Source: RFSX01 sp965248155 (GTDB lineage Bacteria; Bacteroidota; Bacteroidia; Chitinophagales; Saprospiraceae). Taken from it: a DNA stretch of 64,000 nucleotides. A model generated the notes under the pieces. It ran no database searches. It saw only the letters and a list, made by a program, of their open reading frames with translations, and was not told the origin of the DNA. The translations under genes and the position numbers were made by a program. Numbering within the stretch: position 1 is the stretch's first letter; each line of letters begins with the position of its first letter. This document shows positions 36,443 through 46,615 of this stretch, in pieces. Location: positions 124,001-188,000 of the forward strand of contig CBDFIO010000002.1 in the NCBI GenBank assembly GCA_965248155.1. Direction: 5' to 3'.

Positions 36443-38940
36443 TTATTTAGAAATTATGATTTTTTCATTTTTCACAATCTTTCCATTTTGATCCTTGAGG
36501 ATAAGTATGAATATGCCTTCTGAAAGATTTGCCTTAACTTCTCTATTAGTCATTTTACTGATATTCTCAGTATGAGATAATCTTCCTATAGAATCAAAAA
36601 TCTGTAGTTCAACATTTGATGTTGTTTTATTTGAAATAAAGAAATCGCCAAATGTAGGATTTGGAAAAATCTTAATATTATTTCCAACATTATCATCTTG
36701 CAATCCTGTCGTAGTATTTTCAAGAAATTCCAGGACCATGATGTTACTATCACTTTCTACATTTTGAGTAATCACAATGTCATAAAAGGTTTCCAGTATT
36801 CCTTGAGCCATTGAAGAGCTATATCTTCCCCCTGTAGAAGCAATTACTTCAACAGCATCAATTTGCACCTGTGATAAAGAACTTAAATTGTTTCCACTGT
36901 TTCCGACAGTGATCAATAGATTAATAAGTGTTTGATAAGAGTTCAAATCACTTAGTTCATCTTGAGACAAGTTCCCATTTGTTATCAAATTAGAGAAAGC
37001 ATTATTAACTCCAGTTATATCTTGAAGGCTCAAAAGATTATCAATAATTGTTAATTCAGAAGAAAAGTCATTCATTCTGGATAGCCATATATTTTCATAT
37101 GGGACACGGCTTGTTCCAAATGCTTTAAGGCGGTAGAGCGCGTATTGGATTACCTTTGATTTTTGTGTTTCTAAACTATCAATCTGCCATAATGATAGGA
37201 CTTGTGAGCTTGGAGAAAATTCAATAAAAAGATTTTTCAAATTTTCCTTATTCTTTATTGAAAAACTTTTGCTGTTAAATACTATACGATTTATTTTTGA
37301 GCCAAATAGTGTAATAGGATGATGAGTAATTATTTTAACAACTTCATCTTCAGTATATATTGTAGAATGAGAAAATATCTTCATCAATTCTTTAGATGTA
37401 ATACTTATTGTATCAGAATGAATTATATTTAAAAGAGTCTCTTTGTTTTCGAATGTTTGGTTATTTAACATGTCAACTAATTCCAGATTCTTTTCTACAG
37501 AACTTCCTCCGATTAATTCAGATTGTTGACTTTCTAAATTTTGAAATCTAAGATTTAAGAATTCTAAGACGTCATCATCTTCAGGTAAAACTGGATCACA
37601 TCCTCCTCCAATACAAGGAGGCTCACAATTAACTGTAAGACAAGGTTCTGTACAATCAACACCTGGAGGACAAGGTTCTGTACAATCAACACCAGGAGGA
37701 CAAGGCTCTGTGCAATCAATTCCAGGAGGGCACGGTTCAAAACAATTTATTCCAGGAGGACATGGTTCAGTGCAGTCTATTCCAGGTGGACAAGCATCCA
37801 AACAATTTATTCCTCTTGGACAGTGTTGTGTGCAGTCTATTCCAGTTGGACAAGACTCGGTACAATCTATTCCTTGTGGACATGGTTCATGAATAATTTC
37901 ATCATCATCTTCATTTGGTAGTAAGGGAACTTCCCAGTCCGGACCTATAAGTCCACATACCGCAGGATTATTAACCGGTAAAGCAATTATACCTGAATTC
38001 GAATAATTATTTAGTACTTCATTTCCAACGTACAAATAATTATATACAACACTTGGAGAAGAAGTTCCACCTATTTGATTTATTGTCTGTGAAAACTGGT
38101 TTCCAGCAGCTTCTGATTGACCATTTCCTTGCAACGTATTTACTTCTTCCCAGTCAAAGTTTTTTTCAATTGTAGTCTCAAATTTATTACAAAGAAATTT
38201 TACACCACTTTGCGTCCCCATTGACGCAATTCCGTACTCTGCGACTTTCATAATATTTTTCTCAAACGCATGAGATTCAGTACTATTGGTGTTTAAAACA
38301 ACTGAAGAATTTCCACATAGAAAATTATATTCACATCGATCAAATTTATTGTTTTGTAACTCGTAATGTCTTGCATTCGTAATATTGACATGAGTATTGA
38401 TAATGTGAGAGTTGTTTATTTTAACCGATGTTGGATCAATTATATCGATTCCAATACGCGGGCTCATTCCAGGATCAACGAGACATTTATTCATGTGCAC
38501 AAGACCACCTTTCGACTTCAGGGTAGTACCAAACCCAATTATTTCAGTTGTATTCATAGCAACTGTAGCACTATATAAGTCCAAGGCGGGAGTGGCTATA
38601 TTATTAAAAGGAGCCGCCTTAATGAAGCAGTTTTTTAAAGCCATACCAATTCCATTATTTTGGGTCAAATAAGGAGAGTTATTTGTAAAAATTAAAGAAC
38701 CAAAAAATGTAGCGCGTTCTGCAAGAATTAGAACATGACCTTGAGTTGCTATCGAAGTTGCTTGTAGTCCTTTCAATGTAAAGTCCCTTCCAAAAACTCT
38801 TATTACAGAAGAATTTCCTTGCAAACCAGAGCCTGAAATTGGGATTGCTGCTTCAATAAGGGAATTATTAAATAATCTTACAGCACCATATCCATTAATT
38901 ATCACCCCGGCAAAAGTTGATTCAGAATCACATCCTTGAC
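36443..38940 (-). CDS. T9SS cargo protein with beta-helix part and Cys-rich decapeptide repeats, N-terminus cut by IS copy D
   Basis: About 830 native residues; translation upstream of 38940 would run into IS copy D, so the signal peptide and true start are lost. The N-terminal half has right-handed beta-helix features (VIRVFGRDFTLKGLQATS and NSHIINTHVNITNARHY rungs). Next come eight decapeptide repeats, then a helical region (about 100-aa leucine-rich segments), then a C-terminal type A sorting domain (IFPNPTFGDFFIS to the end). It may be a surface structure protein. It is likely not secreted in its present form. Confidence 0.82.
37643..37882 (-). repeat. Eight tandem 30-bp repeats coding Cys decapeptides
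   Basis: 240 bp encode eight units of consensus C-P-P-G-(I/V)-(D/N)-C-T-E-P, with Cys at positions 1 and 7. A degenerate ninth (CLTVNCEPPC) follows. Units vary in sequence at several third positions, so they are old enough to have diverged, except the last three, which are almost identical and indicate recent unit copying. The 16 Cys may form disulfides outside the cell. Confidence 0.88.
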
Positions 38941-39015
38941 TGTAAATCGTCAAATAAAAGTGGACCATTAAGTGAATAAAATTAAGTTATACATAACTAT
39001 TAAATTCACTTTATT

Positions 39016-39366
39016 ATGAACAAGAAAAACAAATCAGCAGAATCTTATGTCCGAGATGTAAAAAGAAGGACAAGACGTAAATTTTCTACAGAAGAAAAGA
39101 TTAGAATAGTCATTGAAGGATTAAGAGGAGAACAAAGTGTTGCTTCTCTTTGTAGAAGAGAAGAGATTTCACAACCACTATAATATAAGTGGAGTAAAGA
39201 TTTCATGGAAGCAGGGAAGAAACGTTTAAAGGGAGACACAGAACGTGAAGCCAATACTTCAGAAGTTCAACATCTAAAGACAGAAAATCAAGACCTTAAA
39301 GAGGTAGTAGCAGAACTTACTCTAAAAAATCGTGTGCTTAAAAAAAGCTTGAATGGAGTAAAATAA
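39016..39366 (+). pseudogene. IS3-family OrfA with nonsense mutation (copy D)
   Basis: Codon 56 (39181-39183) is TAA where other copies have TAT (CCACTATATTATAAG changed to CCACTATAATATAAG). The product ends after the helix-turn-helix core, without the coiled coil. The A-run further down is intact but cannot be reached by a ribosome from orfA, so this copy can hardly make OrfAB. Confidence 0.9.
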
Positions 39367-39380
39367 AATTCAAGAAGTAT

Positions 39381-40364
39381 ATGCGATTTACAGCAAAAGA
39401 AAAGATGGAACTGATTAGGCTGGTTGAGCAATCCGAATGGAGTGTTAGAAGAACTCTCAAGGAAATTGGTATTCACAAATCAACCTTTTACAACTGGTAT
39501 AAGAAATATCGGGAAAATGGAATTGTAGGATTAGAGGAAAAGAAAAGTACAAGGAAGCATTACTGGAACAAGATTCCTGATCGGATCAGGTCTAATATAT
39601 TGAATCTGGCACTGGAAGTTTCAGAGCTTTCTTGTAGAGAATTGGCTTGCAGGTATACTGATGAGAATCAATACTTTATAAGCGAAAGCAGTGTTTACAG
39701 AATATTGAAATCTGCTGGACTGATAAACCCTCCTCATTATGATCTGATATCTGCCGCAGATGAATTTAAAGACAAAACAACAACTGTCAATCAAATGTGG
39801 CAAACTGATTTTACTTATTTCAAAATCATTGGCTGGGGATGGTATTACCTATCGACTATATTAGATGATTATTCTAGGTACATTATAAGTTGGGAGTTGT
39901 GCTCAACGATGAAAACCCTTGATGTAAAAAATACTTTGAATCAGGCATTAAACCATCCAAATGTAAATTTGAATAAACCGCCTAAGTTATTATCTGATAA
40001 TGGATCTTGTTATTTAAGTCAAGAGTTGAGCTCTTATTTGGATGATTACAAAATTAAACATGTGAGAGGAAGACCTGGTCATCCTCAAACGCAAGGCAAG
40101 ATTGAAAGGTATCACAGAACGATGAAAAATGTAATTAAACTGGATCATTATTACAGCCCAGGTGAATTGAGTTTTCCTCTTTCACAATTTGTAAAATATT
40201 ATAACCATCACAGATATCATGAATCTTTACAAAACTTGACACCAGCAGATGTTTATTATGGATTAAAAGAAGAAAAACTGAAGAGAAGAAAATTATGTAA
40301 ACACAAAACATTTAAAAAACGCAGACAAAAATATTTCAATTTAACTTTTAAAAGTGTAACTTAA
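39381..40364 (+). CDS. IS3-family transposase OrfB (copy D)
   Basis: 327 residues identical in type to copies A and F (LVEQSEWSVRR), with Val at residue 105 and intact D, D, E. It could be expressed only from its own start at 39381 because orfA is broken. Confidence 0.9.
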   Translation: MRFTAKEKMELIRLVEQSEWSVRRTLKEIGIHKSTFYNWYKKYRENGIVGLEEKKSTRKHYWNKIPDRIRSNILNLALEVSELSCRELACRYTDENQYFISESSVYRILKSAGLINPPHYDLISAADEFKDKTTTVNQMWQTDFTYFKIIGWGWYYLSTILDDYSRYIISWELCSTMKTLDVKNTLNQALNHPNVNLNKPPKLLSDNGSCYLSQELSSYLDDYKIKHVRGRPGHPQTQGKIERYHRTMKNVIKLDHYYSPGELSFPLSQFVKYYNHHRYHESLQNLTPADVYYGLKEEKLKRRKLCKHKTFKKRRQKYFNLTFKSVT

Positions 40365-40404
40365 TTTTATTCACTTATTGCCCACTTTGGTTTGAAGACC
40401 TACA

Positions 40405-40492
40405 AGGAAAGCATGCAAGAGTAGCAGTTGGCATGAATGCTCTGCCCGGTGGGATATGTGCTGAAATAGAAATGATTGTTGAAATTGAATAG
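40405..40492 (+). pseudogene. C-terminal remnant of a RidA/YjgF-like gene
   Basis: The frame leaving IS copy D reads GKHARVAVGMNALPGG then AEIEMIVEIE and stops. This matches the end of Rid/YjgF family proteins, which remove reactive enamine/imine intermediates. Only about 28 residues remain. The next 104 bp hold no gene. Confidence 0.6.
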
Positions 40493-40596
40493 GCATCTCA
40501 AATAAGCCCTAAACTCCCCTATTCCTCTTTTATTTTTAAAAAGCTACAACTCTCTTACTGAAGTGTATAATATGGTGTTATTTTAGAAGGCTCAAT

Positions 40597-41115
40597 ATGA
40601 GAAAAGTAATATTATCACTTGCAGTAAGTTTGGATGGATTCATCGAAGGACCCAATGGAGAATATGATTGGTGTTTCTCCGATCAGGATTATGGAATGAC
40701 CGATTTCTTTAAGCGCATTGATAGCGTATTCATGGGAAGAAAATCTTATGAACTCATTTTATCTATGGGGGATGCTGAAGTAGCCGGAATGCCCAAACTA
40801 AAAGAATACGTTTTTTCAAATACGCTAAAAGAGCTCAAGCCCGGAACAATGCTAATCAAAGGAGATATTGAAGCACAGGTAAATCGCATTAAACAAGAAC
40901 CAGGTAAAGATATCTGGCTGTTTGGTGGTGCTAGTCTTAGTACTTCATTTTTAAAATTGAATCTAATCGATGAAATAAGCATGGCCGTCCATCCTATTAT
41001 ACTTGGAGGTGGTAAACCACTGTTTCAAGATTTATCCGATAGAATCAACCTTAAACTGATAAATTCAAAAAGCTACTCAACTGGATTGATTACCTTGACC
41101 TATAACACTAAATAA
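40597..41115 (+). CDS. Dihydrofolate reductase / RibD C-terminal family protein
   Basis: 172 residues. The start RKVILSLAVSLDGFIEGPNGEYDW, the mid motif MGRKSYELIL and the WLFGGASLSTSFL nucleotide-binding segment match the RibD C-terminal/DHFR-like reductase fold. These stand-alone members are NADPH-dependent reductases of unknown substrate. It lies 5 bp before the symporter gene, so they are probably co-transcribed. Confidence 0.85.
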   Translation: MRKVILSLAVSLDGFIEGPNGEYDWCFSDQDYGMTDFFKRIDSVFMGRKSYELILSMGDAEVAGMPKLKEYVFSNTLKELKPGTMLIKGDIEAQVNRIKQEPGKDIWLFGGASLSTSFLKLNLIDEISMAVHPIILGGGKPLFQDLSDRINLKLINSKSYSTGLITLTYNTK

Positions 41116-41120
41116 ACCCT

Positions 41121-42611
41121 ATGCTCACAAAAGCTATTGTACTCGCCATTTATGTTGCTATATTATTTCTAATTGGAATCGTGGCATCCCGGCGCGTTAA
41201 AAGTATGAGTGATTATTATGTCGGAGGAAAAAACATAGGCTATTGGGCCGTAGCATTTTCTGCCCGTGCTACTGGTGAATCTGGATGGTTACTTATCGGC
41301 TTGACAGGTATGGGTGCAATTGCTGGTATCTCAGGATACTGGGTCGTTCTGGGAGAGTTATTAGGTGTTTTTGTGTCTTGGTTTTTTATGGCCAAAAAAT
41401 TCAAGCGGAAATCTGACGCCTATGAATCGATTACTGTTCCAGATTATCTGGAAAGCCATTTTAAGTCCAGTACACACACATTGCGAATAATTGCAGCAAC
41501 AGTTCTTTCCATCTTTGTCATTATATATGTCAGCTCACAAATTGACGCCACAGGAATAGCTTTTGAATCCTTTATGAATATGAACTATTATTCAGGAGCC
41601 CTACTCGGTTTTTTTATAGTTCTTATTTACATTTTCTTTGGTGGATTTGTTGCTGCTGTATGGTCTGATCTATTCCAGGGGACGCTTATGTTTTTCGGAT
41701 TGGTTCTACTGCCGATCGTAGTTTGGTTTTCTATGGATCACGGTCAATCAATCATTGAAGGTCTGCATTCGATTGATCCTGCATTAACAGATATATGGGG
41801 TGGAAATGCTGATGGCTGGATGAATTTATTTACCATCTTAGGATTCTCAATGATCGGGCTTGGATTCCTTGGATCCCCTCAGGTTTATGTTCGTTTTATG
41901 TCGATAAAAAACGTCGCAGAAATCGATAAGGGTAAATGGGTTGCCATCGCTTTTACATTACTTACCGATGCAGCTGCCGTAACAATTGGAATTCTTGCCA
42001 GAGTTCTTTTCACAGACAGTGGCCAGGATCCTGAAGCCGTCTTCGGTGTTGGAGCGACTGATGTTCTTAGTATGATGACAGAAAACTTCCTTCCTTTCAT
42101 TGTTGTTGCTATATATGTTGCCATTGTTCTTTCCGCTATCATGTCTACTATTGATTCTTTGCTGGTGATTGCTTCAAGTGCCATTACGAGAGACTTTTAT
42201 CAAAAAATATTTCGACCGGAACTTAGGGATGAAGACCTCACCAAAATATCACGAATCGTTACAATTATTATGGCTGTTATTGCGCTTGGAATAGCAATGA
42301 TAATAGCCCTCGTCTCACCGGACAGGCAGGTTTTTTGGGTCATTATTTTTGGATGGTCAGGAATTGCAGCTACATTTTGTCCTGTTATTATATTGACACT
42401 CTTTTGGAAAGGATATTCGGAAAAAGGAGCTATCGCATCTATGGTTTCTGGATTTCTATCCGTAATCATCATAAAGTTTGTTTTACAAAACATTGATGGT
42501 GTTGGTGATTACTTTATAGCTATGGATGTATTAGGGCCTTCATTTTTCGTAGCCTTGGTTTTTGGTTGGGTTTTTTCCAAAATGTATCCTCCGAAAGTTC
42601 AGGAAGAATGA
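41121..42611 (+). CDS. Sodium:solute symporter family, PutP-like
   Basis: 496 residues with about 13 transmembrane helices, matching SSS-family transporters. Signatures include DYYVGGKNIGYWAVAFSARATGESGWLL at the start and the LGSPQVYVRFMSIKN loop. The subfamily resembles sodium/proline symporters, but substrate is not proven by sequence. The protein imports a small organic solute with Na+ at the inner membrane. Confidence 0.85.
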   Translation: MLTKAIVLAIYVAILFLIGIVASRRVKSMSDYYVGGKNIGYWAVAFSARATGESGWLLIGLTGMGAIAGISGYWVVLGELLGVFVSWFFMAKKFKRKSDAYESITVPDYLESHFKSSTHTLRIIAATVLSIFVIIYVSSQIDATGIAFESFMNMNYYSGALLGFFIVLIYIFFGGFVAAVWSDLFQGTLMFFGLVLLPIVVWFSMDHGQSIIEGLHSIDPALTDIWGGNADGWMNLFTILGFSMIGLGFLGSPQVYVRFMSIKNVAEIDKGKWVAIAFTLLTDAAAVTIGILARVLFTDSGQDPEAVFGVGATDVLSMMTENFLPFIVVAIYVAIVLSAIMSTIDSLLVIASSAITRDFYQKIFRPELRDEDLTKISRIVTIIMAVIALGIAMIIALVSPDRQVFWVIIFGWSGIAATFCPVIILTLFWKGYSEKGAIASMVSGFLSVIIIKFVLQNIDGVGDYFIAMDVLGPSFFVALVFGWVFSKMYPPKVQEE

Positions 42612-42646
42612 TTAAAAGTTGATTCTTGAATATGCAAAGTTAATTT

Positions 42647-43633
42647 CTACAATATATGTACTGGGCTTTCGTAAAGCTTGAGCCTTTTAGCTATCAATAC
42701 GATGACAATAAACGGAACAAAGCTGATCAGAAATACGGAAGTCATAATTCCCAAATCTGAATTCTCTATGCCTGACGATTCAATTAAAGGATTGATAAAC
42801 TTAAGCAATAATGCATATAACAGGAACGCAAGAAGAACACGCGCTACCCGCTTCCATATTTTTGCTTTATCAGAAGGCATTCCTATTCGGAGCAGAACTG
42901 CATAAGCCACGAACACTCCCAACATTCTACCAATATTCTCTTTATCGAGAAGTTCTACAAAAGGTGCTAACAATACGAGAGGAATAACAAAAACTGCCCA
43001 TCGGATTAAAGCCTTAAATTTAGATCCTTGTGAATCTTCCTTCTCAAGAGGGCGGACGAGAAAAGCAGCAAGAGCAACTGTAAAAATCCCAACACCCATT
43101 CCACCTAATACATCTGCAATAAAATGCCGACCCAGATACATCCGGGATAAAGCTATTAGAATAATCCAGGCTATTGAAAAAATCAAAACCCTTTTCGATC
43201 GAAAGAAAAATGCAAGCCCCAAGAAAAATGCTGTAGCAGCGGCAACATGACCGGATGGAAATCCATAGCTCCAATCCCTTTGGTTTTTGGTGGCAGCCAT
43301 AGCTTCAGCAGAAGGGAGTGACCAAAAGCTCGTGGCCCCACCACCATCGATTATTGAGAGTGGTTGTGCCTTACCGGGTTCTATCACTCTGATGTCTACA
43401 TCACTTGGACGAGGCATAGCTAACCCTCTTTTAAGACCATCGGTTAAAATACCACTAATGAGCATGGCCAGAAAAATATAAAAACTCGTTTTCAAACGAA
43501 CCCCAAAAATTAAAATGGTAATTAAGGCCCCATATACAACTGAATAACCAAGTAATGAAGTTGTTGACATTAGCCAGGTGAGCGTAGGTGACTCTAAAGA
43601 TTGTAACCATAGTACTGGTTCTATTTGAAACAT
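42647..43633 (-). CDS. PAP2 family membrane phosphatase
   Basis: 328 residues with about eight hydrophobic segments. The three acid-phosphatase motifs are visible: KRGLAMPRP (KxxxxxxRP), FPSGHVAA (PSGH), and SRMYLGRHFIADVLGG (SRxxxxxHxxxD). Members dephosphorylate lipid phosphates such as undecaprenyl diphosphate or phosphatidate at the membrane. The second half extends beyond the catalytic core by about four helices. Convergent with the symporter gene. Confidence 0.88.
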   Translation of the reverse strand: MFQIEPVLWLQSLESPTLTWLMSTTSLLGYSVVYGALITILIFGVRLKTSFYIFLAMLISGILTDGLKRGLAMPRPSDVDIRVIEPGKAQPLSIIDGGGATSFWSLPSAEAMAATKNQRDWSYGFPSGHVAAATAFFLGLAFFFRSKRVLIFSIAWIILIALSRMYLGRHFIADVLGGMGVGIFTVALAAFLVRPLEKEDSQGSKFKALIRWAVFVIPLVLLAPFVELLDKENIGRMLGVFVAYAVLLRIGMPSDKAKIWKRVARVLLAFLLYALLLKFINPLIESSGIENSDLGIMTSVFLISFVPFIVIVLIAKRLKLYESPVHIL

Positions 43634-43712
43634 TGATTTCTACTCTATTCGTTTATTAAAAAGTACTCGTTCTAAATAAAAGTAGATCCGAATTCGATTT
43701 TGCTTTCTAAAG

Positions 43713-44455
43713 CTATTGTCGCCGCAAAGCTGCAAAGTCGATCGTACCTGAGAGAATACAATCAGGAGAACTGATACTACCTTGATCTTTTGTCAGAACC
43801 AATTCTCCGCCTTGAATTCTAACATGATGGTCTCCTGTGACACGCATCTCACAACCACTCTCCGTAGTCAGTGTCAGAACATGATGGTAACGTGAAAACT
43901 TAAGTAACCTGTTAAAATCCCTGTTTTGACATCGGTGATTGGAGGAAAACCAAGCTGAGAAACAAAAACACCATCCACAATCGTATCTGTCTGTATCAAT
44001 CTATATACAACGGTATCTGGAGCCTCCCCTCCTATCCATGATCCTGTCAGATCTACAACTTGAAAGTCTATAGAACCTGTCTTCCCTCCTGCAGTAGCAC
44101 TTATTGTTGCCAATCCATCACCCAAGCCAGTCATTTGCCCTGAACTGGAAATATCTAGGATATTTGGGTCGCTTGTGTCCCACATTACAGTTCCGGAAGG
44201 TATTTCCATATTTGCGGCATTCGTGGCGACTGCCTGAAGTTGGACTTCCTGGCCCAATGCAATAAAATCTTCATCGTCTGGTAAAACTTGAATACTGGCT
44301 ACACCTGTGTCTTCCGGTTCCTCCTCTGTGGAAGCGCAGCCAACTAAGCCAATAATTATCAAGCAAAAAATCAATAAGATTGAATTATTCAAGCAAATTT
44401 CAATCTTCGTTCTTCGGTTCTTAATATTATCCATTGTAAATTCAATCATATTCAT
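43713..44455 (-). pseudogene. Ig-like (BIG2-type) lipoprotein, broken by a frameshift
   Basis: ATG 44455. The lipobox IGLVGC (about residue 40) is followed by an Asp/Glu linker and a BIG2-like Ig domain (VWDTSDPNILDISSSGQMTGL, GLATISATAGGKTGSIDFQVVDL), then a C-terminal domain. The frame runs into a stop at 43874-43876. Homologous-looking coding continues in another frame (FSRYHHVLTLTTESGCEMRV ... GTIDFAAL) to a stop at 43713. The shift lies near 43895-43905. A one-base indel, in the genome or in the assembly, splits the gene. Confidence 0.7.
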
Positions 44456-44602
44456 ACTCCTATTTTTAACTGCTCCTCAACGATATAAGCTCCTTTCAAA
44501 ATAACACTTCTTGACATTTCAGCAAGAATTATTCTATCAAAAATATTGTTTTGTATATATTTAATCTGTCCGCAATTGGAAATAATCAATAATGAGTATA
44601 CT

Positions 44603-45043
44603 ATGAAATTCAGTGGTTCAATAGATATAGCCAAACCAAGGCACGATGTCGTAAGATTTTTTGCCGACCCAAACTATCTTGGAGAATACCAGGATGGCTT
44701 TATAAAAAAAGAATTGATAAGCGGAATACAAGGACAGGAAGGAGCTGTATCAAAGATGTTTTACAAATATGGAAAACGGGATATGGAACTGACTGAAACC
44801 ATATCGGTCAACCGGTTACCGGATTCGTTTGAATCAAGCTATCATCATGTACACATGGATAATTCTATGAAATGTAAATTCATAGAATTGGATGGTGAAA
44901 ACACAAGATACGAGTATGAATTTGAGTACACCCGGATTAGTTGGTTTATGCCAAAACTTATAGCTATTCTATTTCCCGGGATATACAGAAAGCAAGGAGA
45001 AAAATGGATGCGTCAATTCAAGGAATTCGTTGAAAAACAATAA
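44603..45043 (+). CDS. SRPBCC family (START/polyketide cyclase-like) protein
   Basis: 146 residues from ATG 44603; the longer frame from 44546 begins in the intergenic region. It has the typical SRPBCC layout: a first strand-helix (FSGSIDIAKPRHDVVRFFADPNYLGEYQDGF), a beta-sheet with MELTETIS and TRYEYEFEYTRI, and a C-terminal helix (YRKQGEKWMRQFKEFVEKQ). It would bind a hydrophobic ligand in the cytoplasm. No partner is seen. Confidence 0.8.
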   Translation: MKFSGSIDIAKPRHDVVRFFADPNYLGEYQDGFIKKELISGIQGQEGAVSKMFYKYGKRDMELTETISVNRLPDSFESSYHHVHMDNSMKCKFIELDGENTRYEYEFEYTRISWFMPKLIAILFPGIYRKQGEKWMRQFKEFVEKQ

Positions 45044-45184
45044 TGATGTCCGTTGAGTTAAAAAGAGTAAAGTAATCCAGCTTCACATAATTCAGGAAGT
45101 TCAGAAACCTGTAAATCGTCAAATAAAAGTGGACCATTAAGTGAATAAAATTAAGTTATACATAACTATTAAATTCACTTTATT

Positions 45185-45535
45185 ATGAACAAGAAAAACA
45201 AATCAGCAGAATCTTATGTCCGAGATGTAAAAAGAAGGACAAGACGTAAATTTTCTACAGAAGAAAAAATTAAAATAGTCATTGAAGGATTAAGAGGAGA
45301 ACAAAGTGTTGCTTCTCTTTGTAGAAGAGAAGAGATTTCACAACCACTATATTATAAGTGGAGTAAAGATTTCATGGAAGCAGGGAAGAAACGTTTAAAG
45401 GGAGACACAGAACGTGAAGCCAATACTTCAGAAGTTCAACATCTAAAGACAGAAAATCAAGACCTTAAAGAGGTAGTAGCAGAACTTACTCTAAAAAATC
45501 GTGTGCTTAAAAAAAGCTTGAATGGAGTAAAATAA
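45185..45535 (+). CDS. IS3-family transposase OrfA (copy E)
   Basis: 116 residues, identical to copy A except Lys for Arg at KIKIVIEG (TEEKIK in place of TEEKIR). HTH, coiled coil and A-run are intact. Confidence 0.92.
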   Translation: MNKKNKSAESYVRDVKRRTRRKFSTEEKIKIVIEGLRGEQSVASLCRREEISQPLYYKWSKDFMEAGKKRLKGDTEREANTSEVQHLKTENQDLKEVVAELTLKNRVLKKSLNGVK

Positions 45536-45549
45536 AATTCAAGAAGTAT

Positions 45550-46533
45550 ATGCGATTTACAGCAAAAGAAAAAATGGAATTGATCAGAATTGTTGAGCAA
45601 TCTGAATGGAGCATTAGACGAACGCTTAAAGAAATCGGTATTCACAAATCAACCTTTTACAACTGGTATAAGAAATATCGGGAAAATGGAATTGTAGGAT
45701 TAGAGGAAAAGAAAAGTACAAGGAAGCATTACTGGAACAAGATTCCTGATCGGATCAGGTCTGATATATTGAATCTGGCACTGGAAGTTTCAGAGCTTTC
45801 TTGTAGAGAATTGGCTTGCAGGTATACTGATGAGAATCAATACTTTATAAGCGAAAGCAGTGTTTACAGAATATTGAAATCTGCTGGACTGATAAACCCT
45901 CCTCATTATGATCTGATATCTGCCGCAGATGAATTTAAAGACAAAACAACAACTGTCAATCAAATGTGGCAAACTGATTTTACTTATTTCAAAATCATTG
46001 GCTGGGGATGGTATTACCTATCGACTATATTAGATGATTATTCTAGGTACATTATAAGTTGGGAGTTGTGCTCAACGATGAAAACCCTTGATGTAAAAAA
46101 TACTTTGAATCAGGCATTAAACCATCCAAATGTAAATTTGAATAAACCGCCTAAGTTATTATCTGATAATGGATCTTGTTATTTAAGTCAAGAGTTGAGC
46201 TCTTATTTGGATGATTACAAAATTAAACATGTGAGAGGAAGACCTGGTCATCCTCAAACGCAAGGCAAGATTGAAAGGTATCACAGAACAATGAAAAATG
46301 TAATTAAACTGGATCATTATTACAGCCCAGGTGAATTGAGTTTTCCTCTTTCACAATTTGTAAAATATTATAACCATCACAGATATCATGAATCTTTACA
46401 AAACTTGATACCAGCAGATGTTTATTATGGATTAAAAGAAGAAAAACTGAAGAGAAGAAAATTATGTAAACACAAAACATTTAAAAAACGCAGACAAAAA
46501 TATTTCAATTTAACTTTTAAAAGTGTAACTTAA
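45550..46533 (+). CDS. IS3-family transposase OrfB (copy E)
   Basis: 327 residues with intact DD35E triad. It has the IVEQSEWSIRR variant shared with copy C and two private changes (RSDILNL for RSNILNL, LIPADV for LTPADV). Confidence 0.93.
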   Translation: MRFTAKEKMELIRIVEQSEWSIRRTLKEIGIHKSTFYNWYKKYRENGIVGLEEKKSTRKHYWNKIPDRIRSDILNLALEVSELSCRELACRYTDENQYFISESSVYRILKSAGLINPPHYDLISAADEFKDKTTTVNQMWQTDFTYFKIIGWGWYYLSTILDDYSRYIISWELCSTMKTLDVKNTLNQALNHPNVNLNKPPKLLSDNGSCYLSQELSSYLDDYKIKHVRGRPGHPQTQGKIERYHRTMKNVIKLDHYYSPGELSFPLSQFVKYYNHHRYHESLQNLIPADVYYGLKEEKLKRRKLCKHKTFKKRRQKYFNLTFKSVT

Positions 46534-46615
46534 TTTTATTCACTTATTGTCCACTTTGGTTTGAAGACCTACATAAAGAGGTATCAAAACTAATTTCAAA
46601 ATAATTATTTGAATT

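Larger units (their letters stand above)
38941..40404 (+). mobile_element. IS3-family element, copy D (1464 bp)
   Basis: The same ends as copy A except one base in the right repeat (TTGCCCAC for TTGTCCAC). Its orfA has a nonsense mutation. Flanking triplets are GAC and AGG, with no target duplication. Its left side cuts the T9SS gene start and its right side cuts a RidA-like gene, which are unrelated genes. Confidence 0.92.
45110..46573 (+). mobile_element. IS3-family element, copy E (1464 bp)
   Basis: Left and right ends as copy A. Flanking triplets ACC and TAA do not match. It is a mosaic: left end of the A type, orfB 5' region of the C type. Confidence 0.92.

Noticed and set aside
37643..37882. 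Regular 30-bp repeats as a CRISPR array
   Set aside because: The repeats are contiguous without spacers, in frame and code for a peptide repeat inside a long gene.
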